From an uncultured Limosilactobacillus sp. (GTDB lineage Bacteria; Bacillota; Bacilli; Lactobacillales; Lactobacillaceae): a DNA stretch of 64,000 nt. The notes beneath the pieces were generated by a model. It was not told where the DNA came from and searched no databases. It saw only the letters and a program-made list of their open reading frames with translations. Positions 53,139-61,822 of this stretch are shown piece after piece. The DNA lies in NCBI RefSeq assembly GCF_934202705.1, contig NZ_CAKPYE010000008.1, forward strand, positions 29,466 to 93,465, in the 5' to 3' direction. A program made the position numbers and the translations under genes. The stretch's first letter is position 1; the number at the start of each line of letters is the position of its first letter.

Positions 53139-54287
53139 TTAAGGTAATTGATCTAAAATTTTATTTATTTTTTCTATTTCCTTTTCGCGCTTCTCGTCGA
53201 TTAAATAGGCGTATGTGTTGAGGGTTACCGACAGATTGGCATGGCCCAACCGTCGACTAATCGCGTAGATGTCGACGCCGTTAGCGAGTAAAAGGGCGAC
53301 GTGAGAATGGCGCAGTGAGTGGAAATGAAAGCCTGGCGCGGAGATGCCGAGGCGATCAAGTAGTGAATGTAGTGCATAAGAAACCACCGACGATTGGAGC
53401 GGTTGACTTGATGCCGTCAGGAAAACAAATTCATCTCCAGGCGCCTTGATCTTTAGAAGGTCCTTGATGAAATGCTGGGGAATCGTCACCGTCCGATAAG
53501 AATGCGACGTCTTGAGCGGGATGAAATCACGATGAATAAGCCCGCTGTGTGTGTCAAGCTGCCGGTCGATCTTAACCTCGCCCGTGTCAGTGTCGACGTG
53601 ATCCCAAGTCAAGCCGGCAATCTCGCCAAGACGGCAGCCGGTGTATATCGCAAAGGCAACGGCCTTTCACGTCCCGGCTTCCTGTGCAAGGCCAGAGCGG
53701 CGACGCATACGGTGGGAGTGGATGTAGTCCAGTAAAGTTTTGATTTGCTCAAGATTGAGATACTGGACTGTGCGCGCCTTAGAACCGCGGATACGTAAAG
53801 ATGAGAGAATCGGTGACCGGTTAATATAACGGTGCTCAACAGCATAAGTAAAGACTTCGGCGAGCTTTTGACTCACACCTAATAACGTTGTGTGCGAATA
53901 GTGATTGTCGCAGTGGTTCATGAAGGCTTGGTAATCGTCGCTAGTGATCGAATCGACGGTTCTGTCTTCGCCGAAATAATCAGTAAAGATCTTACGAGCT
54001 AGCTTCCAGCTTCTTTTTGTGTTGTCACGTAGGTACGGTGCCTTGGATAGCGCGTAAAAGTGGTCAAAAATCCACGTGATCTTAGTTGATCGTTTGTCCA
54101 CGCCTTGAGCCTTTTCCTGCTGCTTTTCTAGCAACCAAGCCTCGGCGTCGCTCTTCTTATCGAAGGTCTGAGTGCGCTCAAACTGATGCAGCTCCAAGTC
54201 ATCTCCGCGGTAATAGCCACGGAATCGCGCCCGATAGCGGGTGCCACGCGTCTTGGTGGGTTTTAATTTTTCAATTGAAACAGACAT
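53139..54287 (-). pseudogene. Tyrosine integrase interrupted by one in-frame stop
   Basis: One frame of 383 codons with a single TGA at 53667-53669. The N-terminal 206 residues hold the arm-binding domain (YRARFRGYYRGDDLELHQFER) and the core-binding SAM-like domain. After the stop the frame continues KAVAFAIYTGCRLGEIAGLT with the first catalytic arginine, then HSLRHSH, GHANLSVTLNTYAYL with the catalytic histidine and tyrosine. No frameshift is needed; the full length (about 382 residues) is normal for this family. ATG 54287 has GGAAAGGAC before it, within the end of the XRE gene. Separate translation of the C-terminal part would start after the arginine, so function is probably lost unless the stop is read through or is a sequencing error. 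Confidence 0.9.
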
Positions 54288-54291
54288 ACAA

Positions 54292-54729
54292 TCAGTCCTT
54301 TCCTTTATAGTGGCCTGTTTTGGTGACGTCTAGGTATGCATATACTAATCGGATGATGATGTGTTTTTGGTCATCCGTGAGCGGCACCAGCTCATGGCTA
54401 TAATACTGACCGTTCTTGACGGTCGCTTCTAATGCCTTCAAAAAGTCTTCCTTGAACACTGATGCAAAGGCTGACGGATCAACAACGTCAGCTATCCGAC
54501 CAGCTTCAATTTCATCAATAGTTATCCCCATAGCCCGGGATAAAAGGACTGCTGAAGTCAGCGTGGGAGTTCTGTGTCCAGAAACCACGTTAGCAACTAC
54601 GGCACGGCTGACACCGGCACGGCGCGCTAGGTCAGTTTGGCTCGAATTGGTGTTGGCTATCCATTTAATGACGGCGTCACGAAATCGCTCTGTGACAATA
54701 CTTTTACGCTGTGCGTCTATGTCTTTCAA
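54292..54729 (-). CDS. XRE-family phage-type repressor
   Basis: A 145-residue helix-turn-helix protein. The DNA-binding part is TDLARRAGVSRAVVANVVSG (residues about 32-51), followed by TLTSAVLLSRAMGITIDEIEAG; a helical C-terminal half follows. The start is probably TTG 54729 with AAAGGAAGTGATC before it; ATG 54759 is possible but lies where the -10 (TATGAT) would place the transcript start. It lies four bases before the integrase and is transcribed with it, divergent from the RNA and replication genes. By position it is the master repressor of the element. Confidence 0.82.
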   Translation of the reverse strand: MKDIDAQRKSIVTERFRDAVIKWIANTNSSQTDLARRAGVSRAVVANVVSGHRTPTLTSAVLLSRAMGITIDEIEAGRIADVVDPSAFASVFKEDFLKALEATVKNGQYYSHELVPLTDDQKHIIIRLVYAYLDVTKTGHYKGKD

Positions 54730-54769
54730 AAAGATCACTTCCTTTATAGATGTGATCATAACACAAATA

Positions 54770-54831
54770 TTGACATTTTAAAAGTTTTTTAGAAAAAGTG
54801 TTGACATTCGATTTAAAAGTGGTAGTATAAA
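54770..54831 (+). promoter_or_regulatory. Divergent promoter with repeated operator-like words
   Basis: Rightward promoter TTGACA at 54801-54806 and TAGTAT at 54823-54828 (16-base gap; TATAAA overlaps). TTGACATT-N-TTTAAAAGT-type words occur twice, at 54770-54785 and 54801-54820, and are likely repressor sites of the XRE protein. Confidence 0.6.
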
Positions 54832-54834
54832 TAG

Positions 54835-55150
54835 TGAAGAGAGGGACAACAACCGATCTTCAACGAATCTTGAAAATTAAAAAAATTCGTCCACACCTGT
54901 AGTGCACGGCTGTGATGCTCGACTCTCCGCTTGAGCTTGGGGGAGCCGGGATGCAGGCTGAAATGCCGACACGTTGGAAGCTCACACCAGCATAGCTACT
55001 AATGGAGGCCAAAACTGGTAACCCACAACTAAGTGGGTTAAGGAAGTTCCTGGTGCTACAAAGAAGGACGTAAAATAAACACTAGCCTTTAGCCGGGCGG
55101 TGAGTCTCTAATGGAGAGCGACTTTACCATACTCGGCTAAAGGCTTTTTT
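54835..55150 (+). ncRNA. Structured RNA of about 315 bases in the satellite element
   Basis: There is no coding frame, yet the stretch is GC-rich compared with its flanks and full of complementary segments. From the outside: CGTCC (54888-54892) with GGACG (55066-55070); a five-by-five internal loop; TGTAGTGC (54898-54905) with GTGCTACA (55053-55060). Inside are CGGCT/AGCCG, ACCAG/CTGGT, AACCCAC/GTGGGTT with loop AACTAA, and AGGAA/TTCCT. It ends in AGCCTTTAGCCG (55084-55095) / CGGCTAAAGGCT (55134-55145) with six T and an inner hairpin TCTC-TAAT-GGAGA. CTAATGGAG recurs at 54999 and 55108. It lies between promoter and the next ribosome binding site, so it is either a free small RNA or an attenuating leader. 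Known phage RNA motifs (for example int-alpA, Lacto-int) cannot be excluded. Confidence 0.7.
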
Positions 55151-55173
55151 CGTTGGAGGCGGAAAGGAGAACA

Positions 55174-55521
55174 ATGATTGATGACACAACTATTGAGAAA
55201 TTGGCCGACGTGATCGCCGAACGGCTAAAGGCCAAAGAACCGTCAACGATGAAGTTCGAAGATGCTTGCCGGGAGCTTTTCCACGGGAAGAGCCGCGAAT
55301 GGGTCAAGTATTACATCATGGGGCAACACCCGGAAGTACTGACTGACCACGGCGGCTGGATCACCCCACCGAAGCACAAAGGTGTACGGATTAAAGTGAT
55401 TGATGTCAAGGCCGCCAAGAAGTGGCTAGCCGAAAATGAGCACAAACTCGATTGGACGGCGCCCGAGCCAATCACCCTGAAGCGCCGGGCAGGACTGGCA
55501 AAACCAATCAAACGCAACTAG
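55174..55521 (+). CDS. Small phage DNA-binding-type protein (DUF771-like)
   Basis: A 115-residue protein with an N-terminal amphipathic helix (TIEKLADVIAERLKAK), a middle part KFEDACRELFHGKSREWVKYYI with a tryptophan typical of DUF771 phage proteins, and a basic tail (LKRRAGLAKPIKRN). These occur in the early regions of phages and satellites next to the repressor and are thought to bind DNA, perhaps as excisionase or regulator. ATG 55174 with AAAGGAGAACA is preferred over TTG 55153. It directly follows the RNA terminator, so its expression may depend on read-through. Confidence 0.6.
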   Translation: MIDDTTIEKLADVIAERLKAKEPSTMKFEDACRELFHGKSREWVKYYIMGQHPEVLTDHGGWITPPKHKGVRIKVIDVKAAKKWLAENEHKLDWTAPEPITLKRRAGLAKPIKRN

Positions 55522-55551
55522 TGTGCAGATAAGTAAGGAGGATCTATCAAA

Positions 55552-58131
55552 ATGAAAAAGGTACAAAAAATGATGAAGGCAAACACTGTAAGTAAGGATA
55601 CTAAGCAAGACGTGAGGAGCGGAACGACCAATCAGGAGCAGACACCTCCAGAAATTCGCTTAGTATCAGACTTAAAGCGCCCAGCTTATGGCTCTACTAC
55701 CGCAACTAATGTGCCTTATAAGGACTATAAAAAATACGGACGATATCCAACCTCAAAACACCCAATCATGATTAAAGATGGTGCAAGCTATAACCAGCTG
55801 CTGACATGGTTTGCTTCAGAGCCGGAAGAGAAAGTTCCTTTCGATCGGACTTCCTTAGATGATGACACTCACAAAAAAGCCGTTAAGGCGCTAGAAAAGT
55901 TTGCTGAGGATATCGAAAGTGTACGTATGAAGTACCGGCCGGACTTGGCAAAAAAAGACGCTTGTGGAACGCTAACGATGATTGTTGACGGTTCCAAACA
56001 AAGCTGGGTTTACAATCCATTAGATCATCCACGGCGCCCCTTTACTGAAGATGGTATTGCAATGGTACTGAGTGATATGCTCAGGGGCCATGCTTTCTAT
56101 GACATGACAAACGGTACTTGGATGATCTGGAAGGGTAGCAAGACGGAAGGAAGTCGATGGATTGACGGCGGGAAAAATGCGCCAGATATTCGCGCGTTAG
56201 CCACACCGCTTTCCGTAGTGATGAAACGTATTTTGATCTACAACCACTTTGACCGTGAGCATACGTATTTCAAGAGTGATCACGTCAAGGCTGAGTGTAT
56301 GAAGATGATCAGCGCTATCCCCAAGAAAATTACGATGGACCACATGATCGACTTATGCAAGTCATCAAGTAACCTCGGACGGTCAAACATCCAGTATGAT
56401 ACGTGGAACAGCTTCAACGTTAAGAATGGTGAGATCGACCTCAAAAACTTCAAGCTAGGCCCTGCAGACCCTGAGCACTACTTTACGAAGGTTGCGCCAG
56501 TAGCTTATAACCCTGGAGCTAAGGCACCGTTATGGTTAAGTTTTCTTGATGAAGCAATGCAACACGATAAAAAGATGATCAGCTACCTACAGCTGGTCTT
56601 TCAAGGTATTTTACATCCGAAGGCATTAGGGGAACACGTGTTTGTTTTAATTAGTCGCTTAGGTTCGACAGGTAAGACAACAACAATTCAAACCCTTGCG
56701 ACTTTGCTAGGTAGTAAGAGTCCTGACGGGTCTGGATTTGCAACCTCTGTCAATGTTAAACTCTTTCAGCACGGTGGCTTCAAGGCTGACGGTCCAAATG
56801 AATCACTAGCCGATATGTCAGGTGCGCGAATGGTTTATACCACTGAGCCAGACGATGACTTTATACTTGATGAAGGGTCACTTAAGTCCTTATTAAGTGA
56901 CGATATCAAGACGCGGCGAATTTACAAAGAGCAAATGAGAATCGCCAATGTTGCAACTATCATGATCGCAACCAATCATTTCCCGGCCGGCAGTGGAGAT
57001 GACTCAATGACCCGACGAATTCAGCTCATTCCGTATGACCACAAAATCGGGCAGTCTAGCTTGCTTTATGATCCCGACTTAATCGAGAAGCTTCGTAAAC
57101 CTGAGGAACAGGAAGGTATCTTAGCTTGGCTGGTTGAAGGTGCAAAACGCTATCAAGCGATCAAACAGAAGCAAGCGCGGGTATCGGCAAAGTTACTTAT
57201 GCAGTGGAAGGCCAACAAGTTAGACCACTTACCGAAAGTGAATCATGACCCACTGTATCCATTGCCACGGCCTGTAGCAGTTAAAAGCTTGCAGTATAAA
57301 TTTAAGGCCAACACCGCAGCTCAGTTCTTTGCAGACCGTTTACGTAGTAAAGTCGAGTTTTTCAATTTCATTGCCCCAGGTATCGGTAATAACACCAAGA
57401 TAACCAAGCTTGAAGCATACTGGCCTATGCTGGTTGCTGATGAGAATATCAGCACGCCAGCCGCGCAAGTGTACAAGCTATATCGCGCATGGTGCGAGGC
57501 ACAAGGCGTGCCACTAAAGGATACCATGAGCCAAGTGAAGTTCGGCGAAACTGCTAAGTCAATTGTAACATCACAACGTACTAACCGTGGCGTACAGTAT
57601 TTAGGAATCGGTCTTACACCTTTTGAAGCCGTTGATGAACTATACCAGGTTGCAACTGTTCACAGACATGATACTACATATCAACCGGGACCATATGGTC
57701 GCCGAATAGCCACCTTCTCGATTCCTAACGCGGCGGTTAAGTACACCAAGGTCGGTGAGAATTACGTAGCGTTAGTGAGTAACAACGTTAATCCGAAAAC
57801 CGATAAACATATGATCAAAAAAATTGACATCAGCAAGGTAAAGGACACAGATAAAGTCCCACAGGGTATGCATGTTGCGAAAATTGCGGCGGGCCATAGT
57901 GCCACGCTAGCGAGCAATTCCGAAATCTGTGAGCGTTTCTTTAAGTACTCAGATCTGATTCAAGGAACAACGGACACACAAATCGCTAAGATCCACGAGG
58001 CGCTGAAAAAGGATCACACAATGTACTTTGGAAAATTTAACGATGATACCCCCGTGACTGACTTTGACTTTGACCAGTCAGGCAAGATACAAGAAACAAT
58101 CGATGAAATCAACAAAAAAATTAAAGAGTAA
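55552..58131 (+). CDS. Primase-helicase of P4/D5 type
   Basis: An 859-residue replication protein. Residues about 55-260 form the primase-like part; FNVKNGEIDL (288-297) is the conserved entry to the SF3 helicase domain. Walker A is GSTGKTT at 371-377, a degenerate form lacking the usual GNGxNGKS; Walker B-type MVYTTEPDDD and motif C ATIMIATNHFP follow. Such proteins start and unwind replication of satellites and phages. AAGGAGG precedes ATG 55552. The C-terminal 250 residues carry no recognised fold. It is the last intact gene of the element. Confidence 0.83.
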   Translation: MKKVQKMMKANTVSKDTKQDVRSGTTNQEQTPPEIRLVSDLKRPAYGSTTATNVPYKDYKKYGRYPTSKHPIMIKDGASYNQLLTWFASEPEEKVPFDRTSLDDDTHKKAVKALEKFAEDIESVRMKYRPDLAKKDACGTLTMIVDGSKQSWVYNPLDHPRRPFTEDGIAMVLSDMLRGHAFYDMTNGTWMIWKGSKTEGSRWIDGGKNAPDIRALATPLSVVMKRILIYNHFDREHTYFKSDHVKAECMKMISAIPKKITMDHMIDLCKSSSNLGRSNIQYDTWNSFNVKNGEIDLKNFKLGPADPEHYFTKVAPVAYNPGAKAPLWLSFLDEAMQHDKKMISYLQLVFQGILHPKALGEHVFVLISRLGSTGKTTTIQTLATLLGSKSPDGSGFATSVNVKLFQHGGFKADGPNESLADMSGARMVYTTEPDDDFILDEGSLKSLLSDDIKTRRIYKEQMRIANVATIMIATNHFPAGSGDDSMTRRIQLIPYDHKIGQSSLLYDPDLIEKLRKPEEQEGILAWLVEGAKRYQAIKQKQARVSAKLLMQWKANKLDHLPKVNHDPLYPLPRPVAVKSLQYKFKANTAAQFFADRLRSKVEFFNFIAPGIGNNTKITKLEAYWPMLVADENISTPAAQVYKLYRAWCEAQGVPLKDTMSQVKFGETAKSIVTSQRTNRGVQYLGIGLTPFEAVDELYQVATVHRHDTTYQPGPYGRRIATFSIPNAAVKYTKVGENYVALVSNNVNPKTDKHMIKKIDISKVKDTDKVPQGMHVAKIAAGHSATLASNSEICERFFKYSDLIQGTTDTQIAKIHEALKKDHTMYFGKFNDDTPVTDFDFDQSGKIQETIDEINKKIKE

Positions 58132-59221
58132 ATACTCCTTTAAGAAAAGATAATGGATCAATAAGTATGAGAAATGGAGAGTGCTAGCTTTCTTTGGTGA
58201 TAACGGTGAGTGAGCGAGGCTATTTCTGACTAACACCAAGTCAGTTAATGGAAATGCAAACGAGTATAACCTATTTGAAGCTGTAACAACAGTCTAGATG
58301 ATAATAGATTGGCAAGGTCGTTGATTTTAGGTATATATGTTTAATCATGAACGGCTGAACCTTTCAACCTACTAGTTGTCAACGCTAATTCAAACCGCTT
58401 ATCGCTTATATATATAATATGTGAGCTTTTGGATGATAAAGCTGTGATCGTAGAGTAAATCAAGAGAAACAAGAGGCTACCAATAAGGCAACCTCTTGTT
58501 TTTTTAATGAACAATGACACGCCTTAACTCATGAAGATTTTTACAGAAAAAATCAAGTTGATGCAAGGTGATGTAGGGGTACAATGGTCAATGTAAAATA
58601 TAATAGGATACTATGTAATACCATAAAGTTAATAATGTCTGTAGGATTAATGTCATACCAGAAATAGACCTACACGTCTAAAATAGTTGTTAGGGCCCAC
58701 TCTTAAGATGATGATATAAGATAATATTAAACTCTACACGGCTACTATGTGTATCCTAACAGCCTATCAAATGATTAGTGCAGAATTTAGTGTTTTTTGA
58801 AGCAAAAGTTATTTTAGAATTAGAACTTTAAAATATAAATTACTTTTGTTCCAATTTACCCACTAGTCTTACATTGATTGCGTTAACAGGCATCACGATG
58901 CTAATTCCATCTATGTAGAGTTTAAATGAATCTCTCTCAACACTAGTTATATAGTGTTTAAGCGCACACAATATAAATCCTCTATGGCTTTATGCTTCTT
59001 ACCGTAGCATCGGGGTCGCTGAGCATGCTTTCTGATTGGTTAAAATAGTGGGATCAAGAAGGGATTGATAGAGAACTAAAATAACTGCGCATCGACGACT
59101 TAATTAAAATCCACCTAGAAAATAAAGTTTGATAAAATATTAATAACCGCTTACTATTTTATGAATGCGTTCATGATATAAATACCAAAATAAATCCATT
59201 AGCCTAACTAGTGGATTTTAA
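58132..59221. other. Gene-free decayed region after the primase
   Basis: About 1.1 kb, AT-rich, with stops in all frames and no convincing gene. A terminator is seen at 58468-58506: AACAAGAGG / ACCTCTTGTT with a T run. A small frame of 21 codons (near 58530, MKIFTEKIKLMQGDVGVQWS) has no binding site and was not called. The region probably holds remains of satellite genes and the right junction; no attachment-site repeat was found. Confidence 0.6.
58468..58506 (+). terminator. Terminator in the element's right part
   Basis: AACAAGAGG / ACCTCTTGTT stem with seven T. Confidence 0.8.
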
Positions 59222-60109
59222 TTAAATTAATAGTTTTCTTACTTGTTGCATGAAGCCCTGCACTTTGCCATCAGCGTGTTTAGCAGCCAAGATTCCATAT
59301 TCTACTTCAATATCCGTTTTTAGCGGGATAGTGACTAAATTAGGATGGATATTTTTCCACGGTGTGAGGTTAATTAAGGCAGCGTTATCATTGACTGCTT
59401 GATTAAAAACATTAATATCATAACGACCAGCTGTGTATTTAATAGAAATATCTGGCTCACTTGCTAGTATTTCTTGGCGTAGCTGGTCGTTCTTTTCACT
59501 TACCCCCGTCGGCACCATTAACAAGGTTTGACCTTTCAGGTCAGCAAAGGATACCTGTTCCTTAACCGCTAATGGATTGTCGCTTCGGACGGCAATGCCA
59601 AATTGATAGCTACCGAGAGGAATGGCATTTACCAGGTTGCGCGTTGTGGCCTGATCGAATGTCCCAATTATGATGTCACATTCACGGCCCAACATTGAAT
59701 ATTCACGGTTATTGGCAGTTAAATCACCGGGAATTTGGGTAATTTGGAGTTGGTAGTTAGGCAGCCGCTTCTTGATCCGGTTCCAGGTCGGCATGAAAGG
59801 CATACTGGGGTGCAGTAAGGAAGTGCCAAGCAGAATTGTTTGGATCACTCCGTCAGCCTGGTGGCATTTAGCGTAGACCTCATCAGTAAGGGTAATGACC
59901 CGCTCGGCATATTTCCTGAATACTTCGCCATTGGCAGTCAGGGTGACGCCCGTGCTGGAACGATCGAACAGCTTGGTATCAACTTCTTTTTCCAGCCGAT
60001 TGATCTGCTTCATGACAGCAGTACTTGAAATGAAATTTTGCTCAGCGGTTTTGGTGAAACTTCCCGACCTAACCACGGCGATAAACGTTCTTAAGTTATT
60101 GGTATCCAT
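59222..60109 (-). CDS. LysR-family regulator
   Basis: A 295-residue LysR protein: winged helix at residues 1-60 (NNLRTFIAVVRSGSFTKTAEQ, FISSTAVMKQINRLEKEVDTKLF) and a periplasmic-binding-type effector domain at 90-290. GAGGG precedes ATG 60109. It is divergent from a redox gene cluster, the usual arrangement for a LysR activator, and an inverted repeat ACAATGA/TCATTGT lies in the shared 113-base gap. The effector is unknown; an oxidant or quinone would suit the neighbours. Confidence 0.9.
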   Translation of the reverse strand: MDTNNLRTFIAVVRSGSFTKTAEQNFISSTAVMKQINRLEKEVDTKLFDRSSTGVTLTANGEVFRKYAERVITLTDEVYAKCHQADGVIQTILLGTSLLHPSMPFMPTWNRIKKRLPNYQLQITQIPGDLTANNREYSMLGRECDIIIGTFDQATTRNLVNAIPLGSYQFGIAVRSDNPLAVKEQVSFADLKGQTLLMVPTGVSEKNDQLRQEILASEPDISIKYTAGRYDINVFNQAVNDNAALINLTPWKNIHPNLVTIPLKTDIEVEYGILAAKHADGKVQGFMQQVRKLLI

Positions 60110-60149
60110 TATTTTGCCCTCGTATTAACTATTAGTTGATACTACCCTA

Positions 60150-60169
60150 ACAATGAGGTTCTTCATTGT
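60150..60169. promoter_or_regulatory. Inverted-repeat operator between LysR and the redox cluster
   Basis: ACAATGA (60150-60156) and TCATTGT (60163-60169), perfect seven-base arms around GGTTCT. It fits a LysR binding site (T-N11-A style) and overlaps the weak TTGTCA -35 of the rightward promoter. Confidence 0.55.
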
Positions 60170-60222
60170 CAAGCAATCGTCAGTCATAATAGAACCATCG
60201 AACGAAACAAGGGGGCATTGCA

Positions 60223-60858
60223 ATGAAACGGGTATTAATCTTAGGGGCGACGAGTAATATTTCGCGGTACTTAATTCCCAAGTTAATTCATCAAGGTGTC
60301 TCTTTAACGTTGTTCGCCCGGCATGGTCAGCAACGACTGGCCAGTTTGGTTGCGAAGCCGCGTGTTCACGTTATGAGCGGCAACTGGAATAATTTGGCTG
60401 ATCTTAAACAGGCGGTTAATAGCCAAGACATTGTCTATTTAGCAACTGGGCAGTTTGTGGCAGCAAATCAAAATGTAGTAATGGCAATGAAATCTCAACA
60501 AGTCAGCCGGCTGATTGTTGCTAGTGAATTAGGGATTGAGAGTGAGATTCCCGGTAAGTTTGGTCAATGGAACCGCCGGATGATGGGGGATAATCAGAAC
60601 CTGATCGACGCGGCGCGCGTGATCAAACATAGCGGCCTTAATTACACGCTGATGCGGATGGCCTGGCTTTATGATGAGCCGAATAACGAACGGTATGAAC
60701 TGATTCCAGCGGGACAGCCCTTTCGTGATACTCAATTGACGAGGCAAGCGGCGGCCGCCTTTGTCGCTGATGTCATTAAGAATCCTGAATTAGCAGCCTA
60801 TCAAAGCGTGGGAGTTGCAGAGCCAAATACCCAATGGGACAAACCGTCGTTTTATTAA
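60223..60858 (+). CDS. NAD(P)-binding (NmrA/SDR-type) protein
   Basis: A 211-residue Rossmann protein of the NmrA/atypical SDR type. The dinucleotide motif GATSNISRYLI is at residues 8-18, and YLATGQFV and RLIVASELGI follow. It lacks a clear YxxxK catalytic pair, so it may bind the cofactor as a sensor or reduce small quinones. CAAGGGGG precedes the ATG. First gene rightward from the LysR operator. Confidence 0.82.
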   Translation: MKRVLILGATSNISRYLIPKLIHQGVSLTLFARHGQQRLASLVAKPRVHVMSGNWNNLADLKQAVNSQDIVYLATGQFVAANQNVVMAMKSQQVSRLIVASELGIESEIPGKFGQWNRRMMGDNQNLIDAARVIKHSGLNYTLMRMAWLYDEPNNERYELIPAGQPFRDTQLTRQAAAAFVADVIKNPELAAYQSVGVAEPNTQWDKPSFY

Positions 60859-60936
60859 ACGGCTGGGTGCTGAGTAGCCGTTCGTAACCTGAGTAATTGA
60901 ATAACTTGAACCATTTAGTAAGGGGGATGAGGCTTA

Positions 60937-61440
60937 ATGGCAAGTAATATTTTAATCGCGTACTTTAGTCACTGGGGACACAGCAGGGCCTTTGCCGAAG
61001 AAATTCAGCGTTTAACCGGTGGGGACCTGTTTGAAATCCGGACTGCCACTTTTTACCCGGAAGCGCACGATCCGTGTTCGATTCAGGCTCATCAAGAACA
61101 ACTGGCTGATTTTCGACCACCGCTGACAAGCCACGTGGAAAACATGGATCAGTATGACACCGTCTTTATCGGCCATCCAATCTGGTGGTACCGGGAGCCA
61201 ATGGTGATTCGTTCCTTCTGGGAAGCCTATGATTTTACCGATAAGAAGGTAATTCCGTTCTGTACCTCTGGCGATGTCGGGATTGCGAACACCGAACAGG
61301 ATACGAGAAAGTGGCTGCCAACGGCGAACGTTAAGCCCGGTTTGCGCTTAGGGACCCATGCGGTTGATAGTGGTACTGCAGAAATTAAAGAATGGTTACA
61401 TAAAAATGGTGTAATTGATGAACGCGGAAAGGATAAGTGA
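60937..61440 (+). CDS. Flavodoxin
   Basis: A 167-residue FMN protein of the flavodoxin family. The phosphate-binding loop is in AYFSHWGHSRAFAEEI (unusual SHWGHSR instead of SxTGNT), and GHPIWWYREPMVIRSFWE and CTSGDVGI form the flavin-contacting loops. It transfers electrons or reduces quinones and occurs often in lactobacilli in this kind of cluster. AAGGGGGATGAG precedes ATG. It ends two bases before the next gene's start. Confidence 0.88.
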   Translation: MASNILIAYFSHWGHSRAFAEEIQRLTGGDLFEIRTATFYPEAHDPCSIQAHQEQLADFRPPLTSHVENMDQYDTVFIGHPIWWYREPMVIRSFWEAYDFTDKKVIPFCTSGDVGIANTEQDTRKWLPTANVKPGLRLGTHAVDSGTAEIKEWLHKNGVIDERGKDK

Positions 61441-61442
61441 AA

Positions 61443-61808
61443 ATGAGTGAGAAAACCTTAGTTGAGATTACTGTAAATCATGATGTTAAGCTGACCGCCC
61501 AGTTTGAAGATAACGCGGCAACCCGTGAATTAGTTTCCCGGATGCCGTTTACCATTGAGATGGATAACCTGTATTCGCGTGAGATGTGTCACCGTTATGG
61601 CCGGGGCGGCTTACCGGTTGATAATGCAAGGGACCAGGGCTATCAGGTCGGCGATATTTCCTATTGGCCGCCAATGGGGAGCCTGGTGTTCTTGTATAAG
61701 CAGAATGGTGAGGTCTTTGAGCAGCAGCCGATTGGCCATATCGATAATGATATTAGCTTCTTTAACAAGCTTGGCGCAGCACAGGTAACATTTCGGATTA
61801 AGGACTAG
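61443..61808 (+). CDS. Cyclophilin-like fold protein
   Basis: A 121-residue protein of the cyclophilin-like family. The fold is suggested by the segment ATRELVSRMPFTIEMDNLYSREMCHRYGRGGLP, then QVGDISYWPPMGSLVFLYKQ, and HIDNDISFF near the end. The bacterial group has a cyclophilin-type barrel without prolyl isomerase residues, and its role is unknown. ATG 61443 is chosen over GTG 61437 because AAAGGAT is correctly spaced. It is translationally close to the flavodoxin gene. Confidence 0.78.
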   Translation: MSEKTLVEITVNHDVKLTAQFEDNAATRELVSRMPFTIEMDNLYSREMCHRYGRGGLPVDNARDQGYQVGDISYWPPMGSLVFLYKQNGEVFEQQPIGHIDNDISFFNKLGAAQVTFRIKD

Positions 61809-61822
61809 CGAGGTGAGCGATC

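Larger units (their letters stand above)
52975..58510. mobile_element. Satellite-like integrated element (integrase, repressor, primase)
   Basis: Gene order is integrase and XRE repressor leftward, then rightward a structured RNA, a small phage-type DNA-binding protein and a large primase-helicase, in the manner of phage-inducible chromosomal islands and other small satellites. No capsid, terminase, lysis or conjugation genes follow. The left end is marked by three ATGGGCAGAA repeats. The right end is uncertain: the last clear component is a terminator near 58,500, but decayed DNA extends to 59,220. No pair of attachment-site repeats could be identified by eye, and there is no tRNA at either end. 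The integrase is interrupted, so the element is probably immobile. Confidence 0.7.

Noticed and set aside
53472..53735. Plus-strand frame across the integrase
   Set aside because: It is an antisense frame within the integrase region and has no ribosome binding site or homology; the minus strand gives the integrase in one frame.
54086..54781. Plus-strand frames opposite the integrase and XRE genes
   Set aside because: Low-complexity shadows of minus-strand genes with clear helix-turn-helix and integrase motifs.
54835..55150. Group I intron or tmRNA
   Set aside because: No P7/G-binding core, splice-site context or tag-peptide frame with an alanine-tRNA-like end is visible.
58520..58600. 21-codon frame MKIFTEKIKLMQGDVGVQWSM
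   Set aside because: No ribosome binding site and it lies in decayed DNA after a terminator.
52975..59221. Attachment-site direct repeats at the element ends
   Set aside because: I compared the two flanks by eye and found no shared core of useful length; none is claimed.
61437..61442. GTG start for the cyclophilin-like protein
   Set aside because: The AAAGGAT site is too close to GTG 61437 and is well placed for ATG 61443.
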